From Sclerodactyla briareus (lineage: Eukaryota > Echinodermata > Holothuroidea > Dendrochirotida > Sclerodactylidae), in assembly GCA_026419785.1 (NCBI GenBank), contig JAODTK010005633.1, positions 1-64,000 on the forward strand: a DNA stretch of 64,000 nt, in the 5' to 3' direction. The position numbers and the translations under genes were made by a program. The notes beneath the pieces were generated by a model. The model did no database searches. It was not told the DNA's origin and worked only from the letters and a program-made list of their open reading frames with translations. Shown piece after piece: positions 13,985-25,914 of the stretch; the first letter of the stretch is position 1, and the number at the start of each line of letters is the position of its first letter.

Positions 13985-14310
13985 TATTAATATATGGACT
14001 TCTCCAATGCTTTCGATCAGTGCCTCATCACTCATCTCCTACTGAACTTGAGCACTGTGTGTGCATACTAACGCCATTGGTTTGCCACTTCTCTCAAGCA
14101 CCATTTTAAACAGAGGGTTGTTGTGGCTAAGCCACTCTCCGGAAGCAGTGTTGGACTATTGCTTTTCTCAAAATGTGGCCTATGTCACCCTCACAGCCTT
14201 CATTCCAATTGTTCACTTTTTGCTGTGATTGTGGTGACCAGGATGACTCTAGGTGGAATCTGGGCAAACAAGATGAGTGGCCAACCACATGACACTTCAT
14301 TTTAATCTGA
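13985..14310 (+). pseudogene. LINE reverse transcriptase fragment (CR1/Jockey type)
   Basis: From 13997 the plus strand encodes DFSNAFDQ, matching the DFSKAFD catalytic box of LINE reverse transcriptases. After frameshifts come a QRVVV word and a GSSVGLLLF word (about 14113-14172), in the place of the usual QRVVVDG...SGVPQGSVLGPLLF block; the PQG core is lost. Decayed similarity may continue to about 14480 (an AITK word near 14440). There is no intact frame. It is a dead, 5'- and 3'-truncated copy. Confidence 0.55.
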
Positions 14311-15829
14311 AAGGTTTTGTCATGACACTTGGTTTTATCAATCTTCTGTACAGCTTGTAATGAAAGATCATGGTGAGTATCCAGGTGGTATCATTATGTC
14401 ATACTCATACCCAAATGTTGATCATCAATCATCATCAGCCGCAATCACCAAGAGGCAAACTTCAGTTAGTAGCGCAGTTTCCCAATTTGCTTGGTGAGCC
14501 ATGCAAACTAGAGCTGATGCTGCTACTGACCAATTATTCAGAACTTTACTTATCCGCACCTATCCAAAAACTCAGAAAGCTCTGTAAATGCCAACCTTTA
14601 GTGAAAAAACTTTGGTTTCATCTGCTTTTCACAGAGAATACAGACATATAGCACAGGCCAACTGGTGCGGATGTGCTGCAGTTTCTTGGAAAGATGTAGG
14701 GTTTTTTTGCCATCTTGTGCCGTGAAGAGGATCAGGGACTCCTTTCCATCGAAAGATACGAGGGATTCCATCTACCTAGACACTGAAGATTTTCTTGGTA
14801 CGGTACTGTTCTCCAACACTTCTAGACATTGGATGAAGTGACTTCAGGGCAGCCTGTTTGGGGTCTCTCCACTGAAACTGTGTTCTGTGGGTGCTTAGTC
14901 GGAAATTTAGAGAGGCCTTAACGTTGTTAGCTCCCACATCAGGCAACATGTTCCACTCTTCTCGCTGGAGGCCCTCAACACGAGTACACATGTCATGGTG
15001 TAACACACTCAGACTTACCAACAAAATAAAGGACTATCCTGAATGGGTAGGGGGGCATGCTCCGACAGTGGTTTCATCCTCCCCCCCCCCTCCCAGGACC
15101 ACCCCGATTTTTGGAAAATGGCTCTTGTTCTTCAAATATCTGCTATCTAGAGTTTATATATTTGTGAGAAAGATTATGTAAAAGCTATATGGACCAGTTC
15201 TAAAGCTTCTGGTGACGGCCTTTGATTCTCTGGCCGAACATGAAAATGTGAAAAAAGCCTCCCTGGTCCATCAGAATGTCCCCCAGGGATTATATGTGAA
15301 TTCATGAAAGCGGGGGGGTGGGGCTATTCTTGTGAACGTAGATACCGTTTGTGTTGGCGACTGTTGTTGGTGACCATAGGTCTACTTCCCTATCTTGACA
15401 CTCATGGCAGTAGACCTGGTAACACAGGGCAATGCAGTAATGTGTTCGGCTGCCTTTACCTCTCAATCTTATTTAAGTGCTCCTTTTGTGAATCGCATGA
15501 ATATACTACTATACCATCTTACAGTTGTCGATTTTGTCATATTTCAAAAGCTATAGACCGTGCAAGTGGTCTCTCCATAGTTCATGTTCCCCACACAGCA
15601 AATGAAACCACCAATCGGTGTTCTCACATGGGACCTAGTAGAATAGTAAATGAACGCTTCGTGGTTAGGGGGAGTTTCACATATTTAATTAGTTTGCTGT
15701 GATTTTCTGAATCAGATTTTTTTTTGTCTCTTGGAATTATTTCATTTATGCGTTCGCAGAGTGCATCACTGGTTCACAGAGGTGCAGCGTGTCAGAGGTA
15801 GTTTGATTTCCGTTTCAAATTTCAAGTGT

Positions 15830-16500
15830 AAATACTGTAAAGGGAGTTGATTAGAGCTCTCCTGAACGCCAGAGTCGGTTTTAATTGGCGGCAATCCCCT
15901 GGAATTAGTGGAACAGTTCTGTTATTTAGCGATATGATTAGTGCATGAGGGGGGGGGCAGGGAAAAGTTCTGTGACTGGATTAGAGTGGGTGGCAAAAGT
16001 GAGAACTTTGCCACTGCTCACTTCAGGTGTTCTCATTTGCATATAAAGGGAAGAGCGTTGAGGCTCGTGTTTGAAGTGTAGTATCTATGGTAGTGAGACT
16101 TGGGCAGTTAAGGAGATATTTATTAGTCTCAAGATGAAATGAATGAGGATGGTCAGATGGATTTGTGAAGTGACCGTTAAGGATATAAAATCTCCAAGTG
16201 AGCTAGAGATTGTGTGGGTCTGGTACATATTTTACTGTATCCGGAGTCGCAGACTTTAGTTGTTTTTGGTCATGTGAAGGATGGAGGATGCTTACTGTGT
16301 TAAGAGGTCTAGAGGGATCATGCAGTTACTAGTAGTCGTAGGGATTAGTCCTTGGAGGACTTGGGCGGGTTGTTCCTAGTGACCTCGCTGTCAAAGGTAG
16401 ACCGTGCCCAAGCCCAGGATAGACTGGAGTGGAAGAGTTTGCCATCAAAGTGCCCCCGTCTAACCCATGCTAGCATGGACTTCTGACGTAACTTTTTATG
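15830..16500 (+). pseudogene. LINE reverse transcriptase C-terminal fragment
   Basis: Through several frameshifts the plus strand gives an EQFCYL word (15914), a LPLLTSG-type word (about 16010), YGSETWAVK (16087), NEDGQMD/MVRWMCE (about 16141-16170), a RSRRL.WFGHVKRMED word (about 16242-16290) and a RTWAGCS word (about 16360). This is the ordered C-terminal signature of invertebrate LINE polymerases (FCYLGD, YGSETWA, RMVRWMCG, RLRWFGHV, RKTWxD). The 5' part is missing. The clade (RTE-like or other) cannot be set by eye. Confidence 0.75.
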
Positions 16501-17794
16501 TGATTAAGTTTCAGAAGACGCCGCAATTTGTGGCTGTGTGTCCACTTTCTTTCATTCTTTCAGCAAAATTCCCCCTGAACCTGTGAAACTGATTTTGATC
16601 AAATTTTGTATGTGGGTACCAGGGTTGGCCATTTTTAGGTTAATTTTTGTCAAATTTTTACAATAACTGTTAACTATTTAAACCACATTTTTTTCAAGAT
16701 TTGGGGTCACTATAGGTCATTCAGTGTCTAAACTTGTTGCATGTCCCATGAAACTACTTGGTGGGGTATACCCTTAGTCCCAAATTTTGAACTTCAATCA
16801 TAGAGAATTTTCACTTTGTCAAATTTCATGCTCACACCAGTTATGCTGGTTGAGCATTGGAATCTGCATGTCCGGATGTTTTCCTTATTTACTATCAGTG
16901 CTCCAACATCATTCTGATGTATGACCTAACTTGACACATTGTTTTTTTGCCCATGGGACATTGTGTAAAATTTTCGAATCTCCCCCTACACTTCTGGTGC
17001 AGTGCTGATGTTTGGTCATAATGATGGTTTAGTACTGCTGAACTTCTTTTTGACATCACAGGGGCCTTGAATACAAAAGCATGCCTGTGTAGCTAAAATG
17101 TTGACAACCTCCTAAAGCCAAGACTTAGTAATATTCCTCAATCCAATACTGATAACTCATACCCAGACACACGTACTGGGGGAAGGACTTTTTTACAATC
17201 CTTGAAACAACTATAGGGCTCTTGTAGCTTTGATAAAAACCCACTGAATTCCAACCTTGAACACAAAGCATTCCTGACCTTTCATGTTTACTTATCATGG
17301 GAATACACATATCGAGTAATGAGCTTTTCAGCACCCCCGATCTACACACCTGCTAGATGCCTCCGCACTTGAAGAAGGAATAAAAATATTGACGAATCTT
17401 CCCCTCCTTTATGAGTGACTTCCCATTTTTTGTATCTGTATGCAAATTTTAGCATTTCTGTGCATTCATCCCACGGCGGCTGGGGGCGGAAATATACACA
17501 CTCCACTTTTGACAATGCTTCAATTTTTGTAATTTCGGTTCAAAAGCCCATTACCTCCCACCTTTTCCACATGGATGTGCCCCACTTATGATGACAGCCT
17601 TAATCATTTTTCAAGGAACCCCTGTTAGCACTACATACTGTAAGAGCTGAAGTGCTAAGACAATCAGGTAGGTAGAATTTTCCAGCACAGCTTGCCAGTG
17701 TTTTCCCTGTAGTTTGCCTCTTTCAAGTGGCACCAAGTCTATGGGCATTTCACTCGACTATGTACTATGCAGAACATGCCAAAACAGATAGGAA

Positions 17795-17844
17795 TAGCCA
17801 GTTGGTAGCACTCCGCATGTTGCTTGGAAGGCGAGTTCGAATCC
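17795..17844 (+). repeat. tRNA-like A box/B box pair, possible SINE head
   Basis: TAGCCAGTTGGTAGCAC at 17795-17811 resembles a tRNA D arm (RNA polymerase III A box), and GTTCGAATCC at 17835-17844 is a B box. They start 40 bases apart, a little less than in a normal tRNA (about 44). The acceptor and T stems do not pair well, so this is more likely a decayed tRNA or a tRNA-derived SINE than a working tRNA gene. Confidence 0.4.
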
Positions 17845-18776
17845 GACAGAAATCACTCTCTTTTCCTATGACCCTCGAGCAGGCCTTATCTCCATGCTTC
17901 TCCTACCCTGATGTTCTATAGGGACATGTTGAGTACTGGTTTATGATGCAAACTATTCTACTCTCCGGGTTTCTAGGATTGTGTTCTAGTTTCCATCGGA
18001 GGATATTGTAAGAGCACTGTAGACACATGCATACGTTTACATACTTCCCAGCTTTTTGAAGATCAATAGAGGACAGAAATGACAAAGCATGGTGGATTTG
18101 AAATGTTTACATAGTTTATCTTCTACCATCTTTGGGGATCTATCAAACAAGTCACAAAATTAAAGAACTAAATTTTTAATATAACCTGCTCCCTCCCACC
18201 CTGTGATGATATTTTTGTACTTTAGGTCAGGATACTCACACAGCGTCCCTTGCCCACCACTAACCTTTGAAGACTGGATCCGGGCGAGTACCACAGACAC
18301 TTGGGAAGAGTTGTGCAGTTGTACTTTGAACATGGCTTCCCACTAATAATTGCACATTTGCAATCTTTCCTAGGGCCAAATTTTTATCCTGGGGGCGATT
18401 TTCAGGATGGATGGTCTCATATGCTATACAGCCAGAAAGTCAACTGTTAAAACTTTTTGTAAGATGAGATAGAAGCTCCACTCCACCATCCTCTACTGAT
18501 AGCCTCCCAAATTCACATCGGCTTACACAGTGCCTAGATCGATACCAATAGTGGGTGTAGAACCGTTTTACTCCCGACCTTTCATATCAATGCGAAGATT
18601 GTAACATGGGGAATAAATAACATGCAGTTTGTATCATGTTGTTGGGTTTTCACTGACCCCTATAAACTTATGCAACATCATATTCCTTTTCCCATCTAAT
18701 AATGGCATGGTGAAACAGTCTTGTAAAGATGCAGCTAACTGACCCATTCAGTGAATCTGATAGGCCCCAGTTTAAA

Positions 18777-19265
18777 TCACCAGGTCATGGTTGTCCAGAT
18801 CCTGGGTCCTGGACACAGTTCATATCTCCCAGAACTCCAGGAGTGGATATTAGGTTCTAGCAACACAAGCCATGCTTGTCTTGAGGGCTTGAGGTTTTCT
18901 AGTGGTTTCCTTCCGTCCCTTATGACATTGTACTGGACGTATCTACATCCCCATGGGCCAGAGTTGGCAGTGCTGAGGTTGACAGACCTTGGGAATGTAC
19001 TATTCACAATTCTAGCCCTAACTCGCACAACCCCAGATTGCCCCCAGAAGCCGCCAACGCACCCATTGTCAGCATTCATTTCTTTTGGAATCTCTTTGAT
19101 GTCTTCTAGGGCTTCCTCTTTTGTCTGGATTGGGTACGTAGGCACCACACAGGGGGGATGGAACTTCCACGGGCACTCCACCTCTCCACCAGCCGATCCG
19201 CACTCTTGCAATGCAATGAGACCTCCATTAGCTCTTCCGGTAATCGTGCAACAATAAAGGTGCAC
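18777..19265 (-). other. Unassigned 162-codon open frame
   Basis: A minus-strand frame stays open for 162 codons in a region where most frames break within 60. It contains a charged, helix-like KEEALEDIKEIPKEM word around residues 48-62, several Cys and Trp residues, and no membrane segment. An overlapping plus-strand frame (18751-19257, 168 codons) is also open, so one may be a shadow of the other. I recognise no domain. It could be an exon, a retroelement piece or chance. Confidence 0.22.
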
Positions 19266-19604
19266 AATTAGAGCATTCTAAGTGTTGCTTTCAGATGTAA
19301 GCATTTAACAGAAAAAGATCCAATCGTACAATCCTAAATTTCAAATTCATAGGGAATGATTGTTGACCAGGTCTCCCAGGGCTATAGTTTTGTGGAAATG
19401 TGACTAAAATTGCCTACCTTATGCATATTAAGACATCCCACTCCCTTACCCATTCTCTCATTCTGATCTCCAGTACCCACCTAATAATTTCATGGGGAAC
19501 CAACAACAAACATTTGCATAAATGAAGACGTATACACATTTACAACCCCCCAGCGACTCAGCAATGTTGAAACTGATTTGTGGACTGAGATCAACCCATC
19601 GCTT

Positions 19605-19925
19605 CATGAAAATTGACCAAACTTTGAATTCTGTGATAAATTTGCAAATAAAGCACTGGAATGCCCTCCGTGACCTTCAGTCTACATTTTAAAAATGTTG
19701 GAGAGTGACTCACTCAACCATGCCCACCCGGTTTCCATGAAACCACCAACCTTCGATTTTGCATAAATTATGCAAATACAGTAGCATGGAATGACCTCCA
19801 TTGAACCTGAATCTTGTTCAAATTTCGGACTAATATACCATATTTACCATGTTTCGTGACGCGTGGGGGATCCGACAACTTTGAATTTTTGCAAATTAGA
19901 CGACTTGTTTACCATATTTACGCAG
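19605..19925. repeat. Short tandem repeat, ~125 bp period
   Basis: Three degraded units start near 19605, 19733 and 19851. Each has a TTCATG/TTCCATG-type start, an ACTTTGAATTtTG word, an AAATTNTGCAAATA word, then (first two units) a TGGAATGNCCTCC word. The units differ by substitutions and indels and carry no frame. Confidence 0.5.
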
Positions 19926-21938
19926 AGATGCTATTGTGATTGATTCCAGGTTTATAACTCGTGATAAAACTACAAGTACAACTTGGGTAAGATCATCATA
20001 TTATCATTAAGCCAGCAACAGCTAAGTCGTTGCCATTTTCTTGGGGCGAAGGCTCGCCTATGTTACAAGACACGTTGTCACAATATAAGAACATCTTACT
20101 CGTTTCAGTCGAGCATTTCGCCACGACAGATCTTGGTGTGGCCCGCGCAATTCAGAGAAAGACAGTAGCTTCCTTGCTCTCAATATAGTGGGGACTGCAT
20201 TTACTCGACGATTTCGTATTTTACGAAACCTTCAAGCCTAACGCCATTATTAAAGTGAACGCCGAAACAAGCAGTCTCTGTAAAATAGTAGCTGCGTATA
20301 TGCCTGGCGTGGCGGTCCATCCAATCTAGCTCGTATTTTACTGCAGCACTCATAACCTCGCTACTTCGTTCCTCGGAAACATGTTCTTTCGTGGTGTTAC
20401 TACCCTACTCCCCTGCCAGCGGCGGCACAACGTTCCCCATGATTCCTAATTCAGGCCGAACAATGCACGAAGTTGACTGATTTTGATCACGCAAATACTG
20501 CCTAAGGAAGTTTGTATTCGCCACAGCACGCACTCGCAGTCTCGCACAAGTTACAAGTAGGCTATGTGAGATGTACCTTTGCGCTCGTCTTTAGTTTGTT
20601 TACCAGGTTGATGACGTATTGTTTACGATTGTGATGTCGGGCACTTCGTTAGCAGATTTTGCTATAGGCATTTTGGCCACCGCAGTCCTTCCCCCCTTTA
20701 CGTCACAGAGCGAAAGGAAATACCGTGATTTTTCACTCGAATTTCATGCCAAAATGACACTGAGGAGATTCAAAATTGGTGTAAGTGATCTCGATAATTA
20801 GTTTTTCAATTTGAGACGTTGGTGGCAATCTGGTAACATGTCCCATTGGCCCTTTAAGTGAACTTGTGATAGTATGACACTGCCTATGGATGCAGCTAAT
20901 TTACTCACTGTCATCAGTAACCTTTCCGTGTGAAAGTTTCCGATCATAGACCTTTTTCGCAATACCTCGTCGCAAGCACTGTGGTCTGCTCGGGGGGATA
21001 AGTACGGGGCATCTACATGACAGCCCGAATAGGACTTCAGGGGATAATCAATACTTCACTGCCGAAAGTCCGGCGGAGAAGACTGGGCTGAGGCCGTTTA
21101 CACATCATCTTTCTTTTCAGTTTGTTTAACTCGCTGAGTCCCACCGCCGCACTAGTCCACGCGCGTTCCAATTCATACTTCACAGCAGTGCGGTGTGTGA
21201 CCCTGTTGCTGGCATTACACTTACCTGCATGAAAACACCTTATCAAAAACGCTTCTGATGATGAGGAAGCTTTGCCCCCTGTATTCCTTGGTTTCAAAAT
21301 AATCAAAGGCAAAGGAGAAGGTTAAGGCGGTGGTACCAGTTGTCTTTGCTTGAAGGCCTCTGGCTGATATGCTATATCATACTCATAAAACAATAATTAA
21401 ATACTACAGTATGGGTACTTTGTGTCTGAAAAGGGGACAATCAAGGCCGAATGGAACTTTACAACGTCTAATCCACACCATGCATTTACTTGCATCTCAT
21501 TAAATTAGCCCAAATATAAGTTTATTTGTCAACTTCTTTGCCTTCCATAAAAGCAATGCGTTTATCGTCACGCCAACCCCGCCGTCAAAAAATGAACGAT
21601 CATCTCACACGGAACGACACGTTTTGACGCCGTCAGCTAAATATACATCAACACCTCTGATAATCATGATGCAGGATAACTTCATAGACCTTCCATTTTT
21701 CCTTCAGATGTGCCGCTTGCAAGCTGTTTTCTGGTTACCGAATCATGGCCAGACTCTGACTTTTCATGTGGACAACCGAATGTCTTGAGACATAAAATCA
21801 CCCCACCAGACGGTGACAAGTTTTGGCGGAAAAAATACTTCAGAGCTTATTTCACAACACCGACCTCCAGGTGAGGACTGTTTCCCTCCAAAAAATAGTG
21901 GAATAAGCTCAAACTTGGTTTGATCGATAAACGAGGCT
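19926..21938. other. Non-coding stretch, weak exon-like signals only
   Basis: No domain is seen. Two weak hints are noted. A 60-codon plus frame at 20619-20801 runs towards a GTGTAAGT word. A minus-strand frame ends at a strong donor, ATGCAG|GTAAGTG (last exon base 21225), after about 29 open codons. Neither has a recognisable product or a partner exon. Confidence 0.35.
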
Positions 21939-22207
21939 TAAAGATGGATTGTTGTCTGCTAGCGTCCAGCGAACAAGCGACGGCGAATTTTTGCATGAAC
22001 GTCACGGCGAATTTTGCATGCGTCCACGCAAAATATTGTAATGGGGCTTTTATGTAATTGAATTGAAGGGATACTTTTCTACCCTTATTAGTTATATCCC
22101 TTTTATTGGACAGAAAATGTTGAAATATACCATTGGTTTCAAATTATCTAAATTGCTGGGAGCAGTATATCGTTTACAGATTTATTATTGACTACAATCC
22201 ATCTTTA
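21939..22207. mobile_element. MITE with 12-bp inverted ends and TA target duplication
   Basis: The left end is TA+AAGATGGATTGT and the right end is ACAATCCATCTT+TA, a perfect 12-bp terminal inverted repeat flanked by TA. It is 269 bp long and encodes nothing. A second, diverged copy lies at 50769-51013. TA duplication points to mobilisation by a Tc1/mariner-type transposase, which is not present here. Confidence 0.8.
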
Positions 22208-23505
22208 CCGTTATCAATTGCAGGAAGTCAAACCTTGGTATAGGTCCAGAACGTTGAGTGGGACGTCTACGTAGACCCTACTGTCATCGTAGAGTGAGGA
22301 CCGTAAACGAATGCAGTGCAGATCAACATAACCCTTCCTCTCTTTGGTCCATCACCTGAAATATGCTGCGTGTGCGTACATTTCGCCTCCTGTTACTGTG
22401 TAACCATGTTTCACTATGAAACTCGATAACAGCACACCTTCCGACGCTTGGTGAAGTCCTCACTCCGGATTCGACGCATTTCAAATTTTCAATGATGAAA
22501 TTCGATTGACCTCCGCTCCTACCTACTCCTGTGCCGCATAGGCCTAGCTCGCGGCGCGCCTGTCCGTCGTACCTATACGTTGGTTGGTTCGGTCGTCCAC
22601 ATCGCGTTCACGGTACTTGCGCGCGCTCGTGTACACAATGTATGGTACGAGTGCAACGTCTACATGTGGTACAAGTCCTCTATCCACATGTAAACATACA
22701 CATCCTATGCTATCACTGCCGATTGACAGTAACATGCTTGGGCTGTACATAACTTTTGTACTTGCATATTTTTGATATTTTTCCCCACGCCTGTTTCAAT
22801 AATTACCATATTAGGGTAGAAAATATTATTTATATGTTTCTATTGCTAACATGTCCTTTGCTGCCCCGGAAAGCAAATAAATCCATGACTTGGTTTTGAA
22901 ACGCAAACAATATTTCCTAGATATAGCGGTCCAACTACCAGCGAAAGAAATACTATTTTTGTCATTTATGACCGAAGTGCCAAACGTTACCTACACTCAG
23001 CATAATACTTTATAAAGTCGGGAGTTTGATTCCCTTGAACATGGCGGCTCCTTGGTTACCGTAGTACGGCTGTGAAGCCGAACTCGGGAATAGGCATATA
23101 TTAACCAATTTGCAGATGAATCTCTTGATACAGAAGAAGTTAATGGCATATATCGGTCGGCCGATCATGCAGGGCGGCGAATAGGAGGAATAGAAGAGCT
23201 TTTAGTTTACACTTGAACGTGGGATGGCAGCCATGGATTTAGTCGCGACCGGTCCTCGTTCTCGAATCCTTCTCGAATTGCCGGTCTCGACCTTCGAGAC
23301 CAGACCAGCCATAACCCACGTGTGAAACACACGATGTGAGCTGGTATCGGTCTCGGCCCACCGGGTAGTTTTGTGTTAAGATGATTATTGTTTTAGCGCT
23401 TCTTGAAGCTAGATTGTTCTTATTTGTCTACACACAAAAAATATGCAGCCCGACTGGCTGAATAATCGTCTTGTCCCAATACAAAAATGTGGGCGTGGTC
23501 ATGGT
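22208..23505. other. Non-coding stretch
   Basis: No gene is recognised. A small hairpin (TACATGTGG at 22661-22669, CCACATGTA at 22684-22692) and a clustered CTCGAATTCT/GGTCTCGACC-type repeat near 23250-23310 are the only structures noted. Short overlapping frames at 22531-22775 are open on both strands with no domain. Confidence 0.4.
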
Positions 23506-23546
23506 GGGGGGGGGGGGGGGGGGGGGGGGGTGGGGGGGGGGGGGGG
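23506..23546 (+). repeat. Poly-G tract
   Basis: Twenty-five G, one T, then fifteen G. This is one of the longest homopolymer runs in the window and could form G-quadruplexes. It generates glycine/proline-rich false ORFs on both strands. Confidence 0.95.
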
Positions 23547-23859
23547 TTAGAAGATCCTGGTTTGAATTGTCAAACTTCTGAACAAATCCTCGATGTCCCG
23601 TGTGGTAACAGCTATTACAGTCCAACCATTCACGGACTATTTGAATCTCCGAAGCGGAGGTGTGTTTCCATAATCCAGTGTTGTGATTGGCGCCCTCCAA
23701 TATTGGAAGAGATTGCAATGGACAAGACGATGATACAGATACAAACACAAAAACGTGATGCGCACTGAGGACATTCACGGAGTGGTGTACATTAAAGCAG
23801 CAGGTAAATGAAATAGACGTATCATCGTCTCAACACCAGACTACCCATACGGTCTCGAC

Positions 23860-24819
23860 TACATCCAGGGGCGTCGGAGCGTTCGAAAAGTGGGGGGACA
23901 TATCGAACGCCAAAGGACCACTGAGGCGGAGCGCCCCCACCGGTTGGCGCGAGCGTACAAAGAAAATTTCAGATTTACATACCCCCGATCGACGGAAACG
24001 GCATTGGCCAGGCTCAATAGCACCATTACATGGTTGAAGTAAAAGACAGACAAAAGTGTCATTGTGGCATAACAAGATGAATTTACTCGATTGATCACAC
24101 ATGGCGTTTTTTATTACTTTTTACTCTGGCTTGTTTGCGTGGGACCAGTGTTACGACCGGTCTTGGTGGGAGCGAAGGGAAGAGCCATAGGGGGCCTAGG
24201 AGGAAGGGGACCATTCCAATGTGGGAGCAGAAGATTTGTACCCGAATTTTAAAGTCCACATTGGGGACTCGCGCGCGAAAACAAATTGCATGTTTCCGAG
24301 CATGTACGAAAAAGTCTGCAAAAAAAATAATTCACTTTCCTTTTTTCCTTCAAAATTTCCACAAATTTTCGACCGAATTTTTCATCTCAAGAAAAATGGG
24401 GGGGGGGGAGGGAAGTCTGACCCCAAGGCTTTGAAATCAATCGAGTGGGAAAAATGATTCGAAGCACTACATCGCATAAGCATAAAACGCCTGGAAGAAA
24501 ACGCTATTGCGCGCGAAACACTTGATGACAGGCCCGGCCGAAGGGGGGGGGGGGGTGCTGGGAGTGCTGCAGCACCCCAGATTTTTCTGATGGTGCGGAG
24601 CACCCCTACCGATTCAGGTCATTGTGTCCAGCACCACTGTCGATTTTGGAGCTTAAAGGCTGTTAGGATCAATATTTGCACGCAATTTGGTATCCGGTTT
24701 TCGATCAGCTGCTGCGTAAGGTTGTTATTAGTGTACTTGATGTCTGACTATATGTCTTAATTTTTTTGAGAAGGCCGAATTGCCCCCCCCCCCCCAAAAA
24801 AAATAGAAAAAAATCCGCG
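23860..24819. repeat. Dispersed repeat sequence with G tracts
   Basis: A GAGGCGGAGCGCCCCCACC word followed by GGCGCGAGCGTACAAA (about 23918-23962) resembles the words that flank the TAA arrays at 41.83 and 45.15 kb. Poly-G runs lie near 24398 and 24544. Next to the second, GTGCTGCAGCACCCC can fold back on itself. No gene is seen. Confidence 0.45.
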
Positions 24820-25210
24820 CGCGCGCGCGGTATCCTATCTTTCCGTTACATGTAAATACAGTGGGCCAGTGTAAAAATAAAGTGTCAGATTTGGCAAATA
24901 TGAGTTTTGTCCATACGTGTCATCTTCAAGTGTGGTGAACATATAGGCACGAGGAGAATTGGGTTTAGGACTTGATTCATGTTGCACCCCCCCCAGCCCC
25001 TCCCCTCCCACTACAACAATGCCGGAATCAACTGCATTTTTAACACTGCACAAGTTAGTCCACTTCTGATCCTCATTGTTAAGATTGGCTTTGCCAGCTT
25101 GACGTGCTGTTTTTAACAGATGGATGAAAGAGTTATATGTAACGAAAAAAACAGCAGGCAGGGGATCGTGCACATTAGTATGGAGGTTCAAGGGCGTAGG
25201 AACGGGGAAC
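24820..25210. repeat. Left arm of duplicated block, copy A
   Basis: This aligns with 30640-31025. Shared words in order include CCATACGTGTC, a TTCAANTGTGGTGAACATAT word, AGGAGAATTtGG(G/T)TT and a TTAGTCNACTT word. It starts just after a run of CG dinucleotides (24816-24830) that is also CG-rich in the other copy. Non-coding. Confidence 0.75.
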
Positions 25211-25914
25211 CGTGGGAAATTTTCAAAATAGCATTGTCTTAAGCTTTTTCCACTTTCCTACTTGTACAGTCAGATTGCTTGAATTTTCTTTTTTTTTTTG
25301 TTTATGTTTTTTTTTTTTTTTGATGCTGATGGTCACTTTCGAATCAATATCAACAAAATGGGCAACAAATTTCGCGCGCATTCGAGCGCAATGGTGAACA
25401 TTATCTCGTATGCCTGTATTGTAAAGTATATGATATCGAGCTTTCTTCTCTAGACTAGTATGACCGGTGACTGGCAGATTACCAATAGTGTCCTGGATAA
25501 TCTGCTGAAGGAGTGGCCATAGAAGAGGAAGGGGGGGGCGTCGCCCCTTCCCAGCTCTCCATTTCTGAGCAAAAGCCATTTACGCGGCATGGTCCAAAAA
25601 GGAGACAGAGAAAATAGATATGAATAAAACGAGAGAGAGAGCGTTTAGGCCGAAATCGATCAAATCGTTTCAAAATTCCAGCAAAGGTGAGGCATTCGTA
25701 GTTTTTTAAATAAAAATATCCACTGAATGGAAAGGTTTTGGCGCGCGAAGCGTATTTTATGTACCCGTCAACCGTAAACTGCAATGAAATTCGAGCGCCT
25801 TTTGATATTAGGGCAATATTTTTAGAGATTGGCGTCGAAAGAAAAGGGAACGTGGTAAAGGAATTCTATTACCCGGTCATCCAGAATGCATAAATGGGGG
25901 GAGTGCATGATGCA
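25211..25914. other. Non-coding stretch
   Basis: Two poly-T runs (about 25288-25321) and a G-rich word near 25531 are the only landmarks. No protein domain is recognised in either strand. This segment has no counterpart in copy B of the duplicated block. Confidence 0.4.

Noticed and set aside
23011..23034. T-arm-like GGGAGTTTGATTCCC
   Set aside because: No matching A box or cloverleaf upstream, so not called a tRNA.
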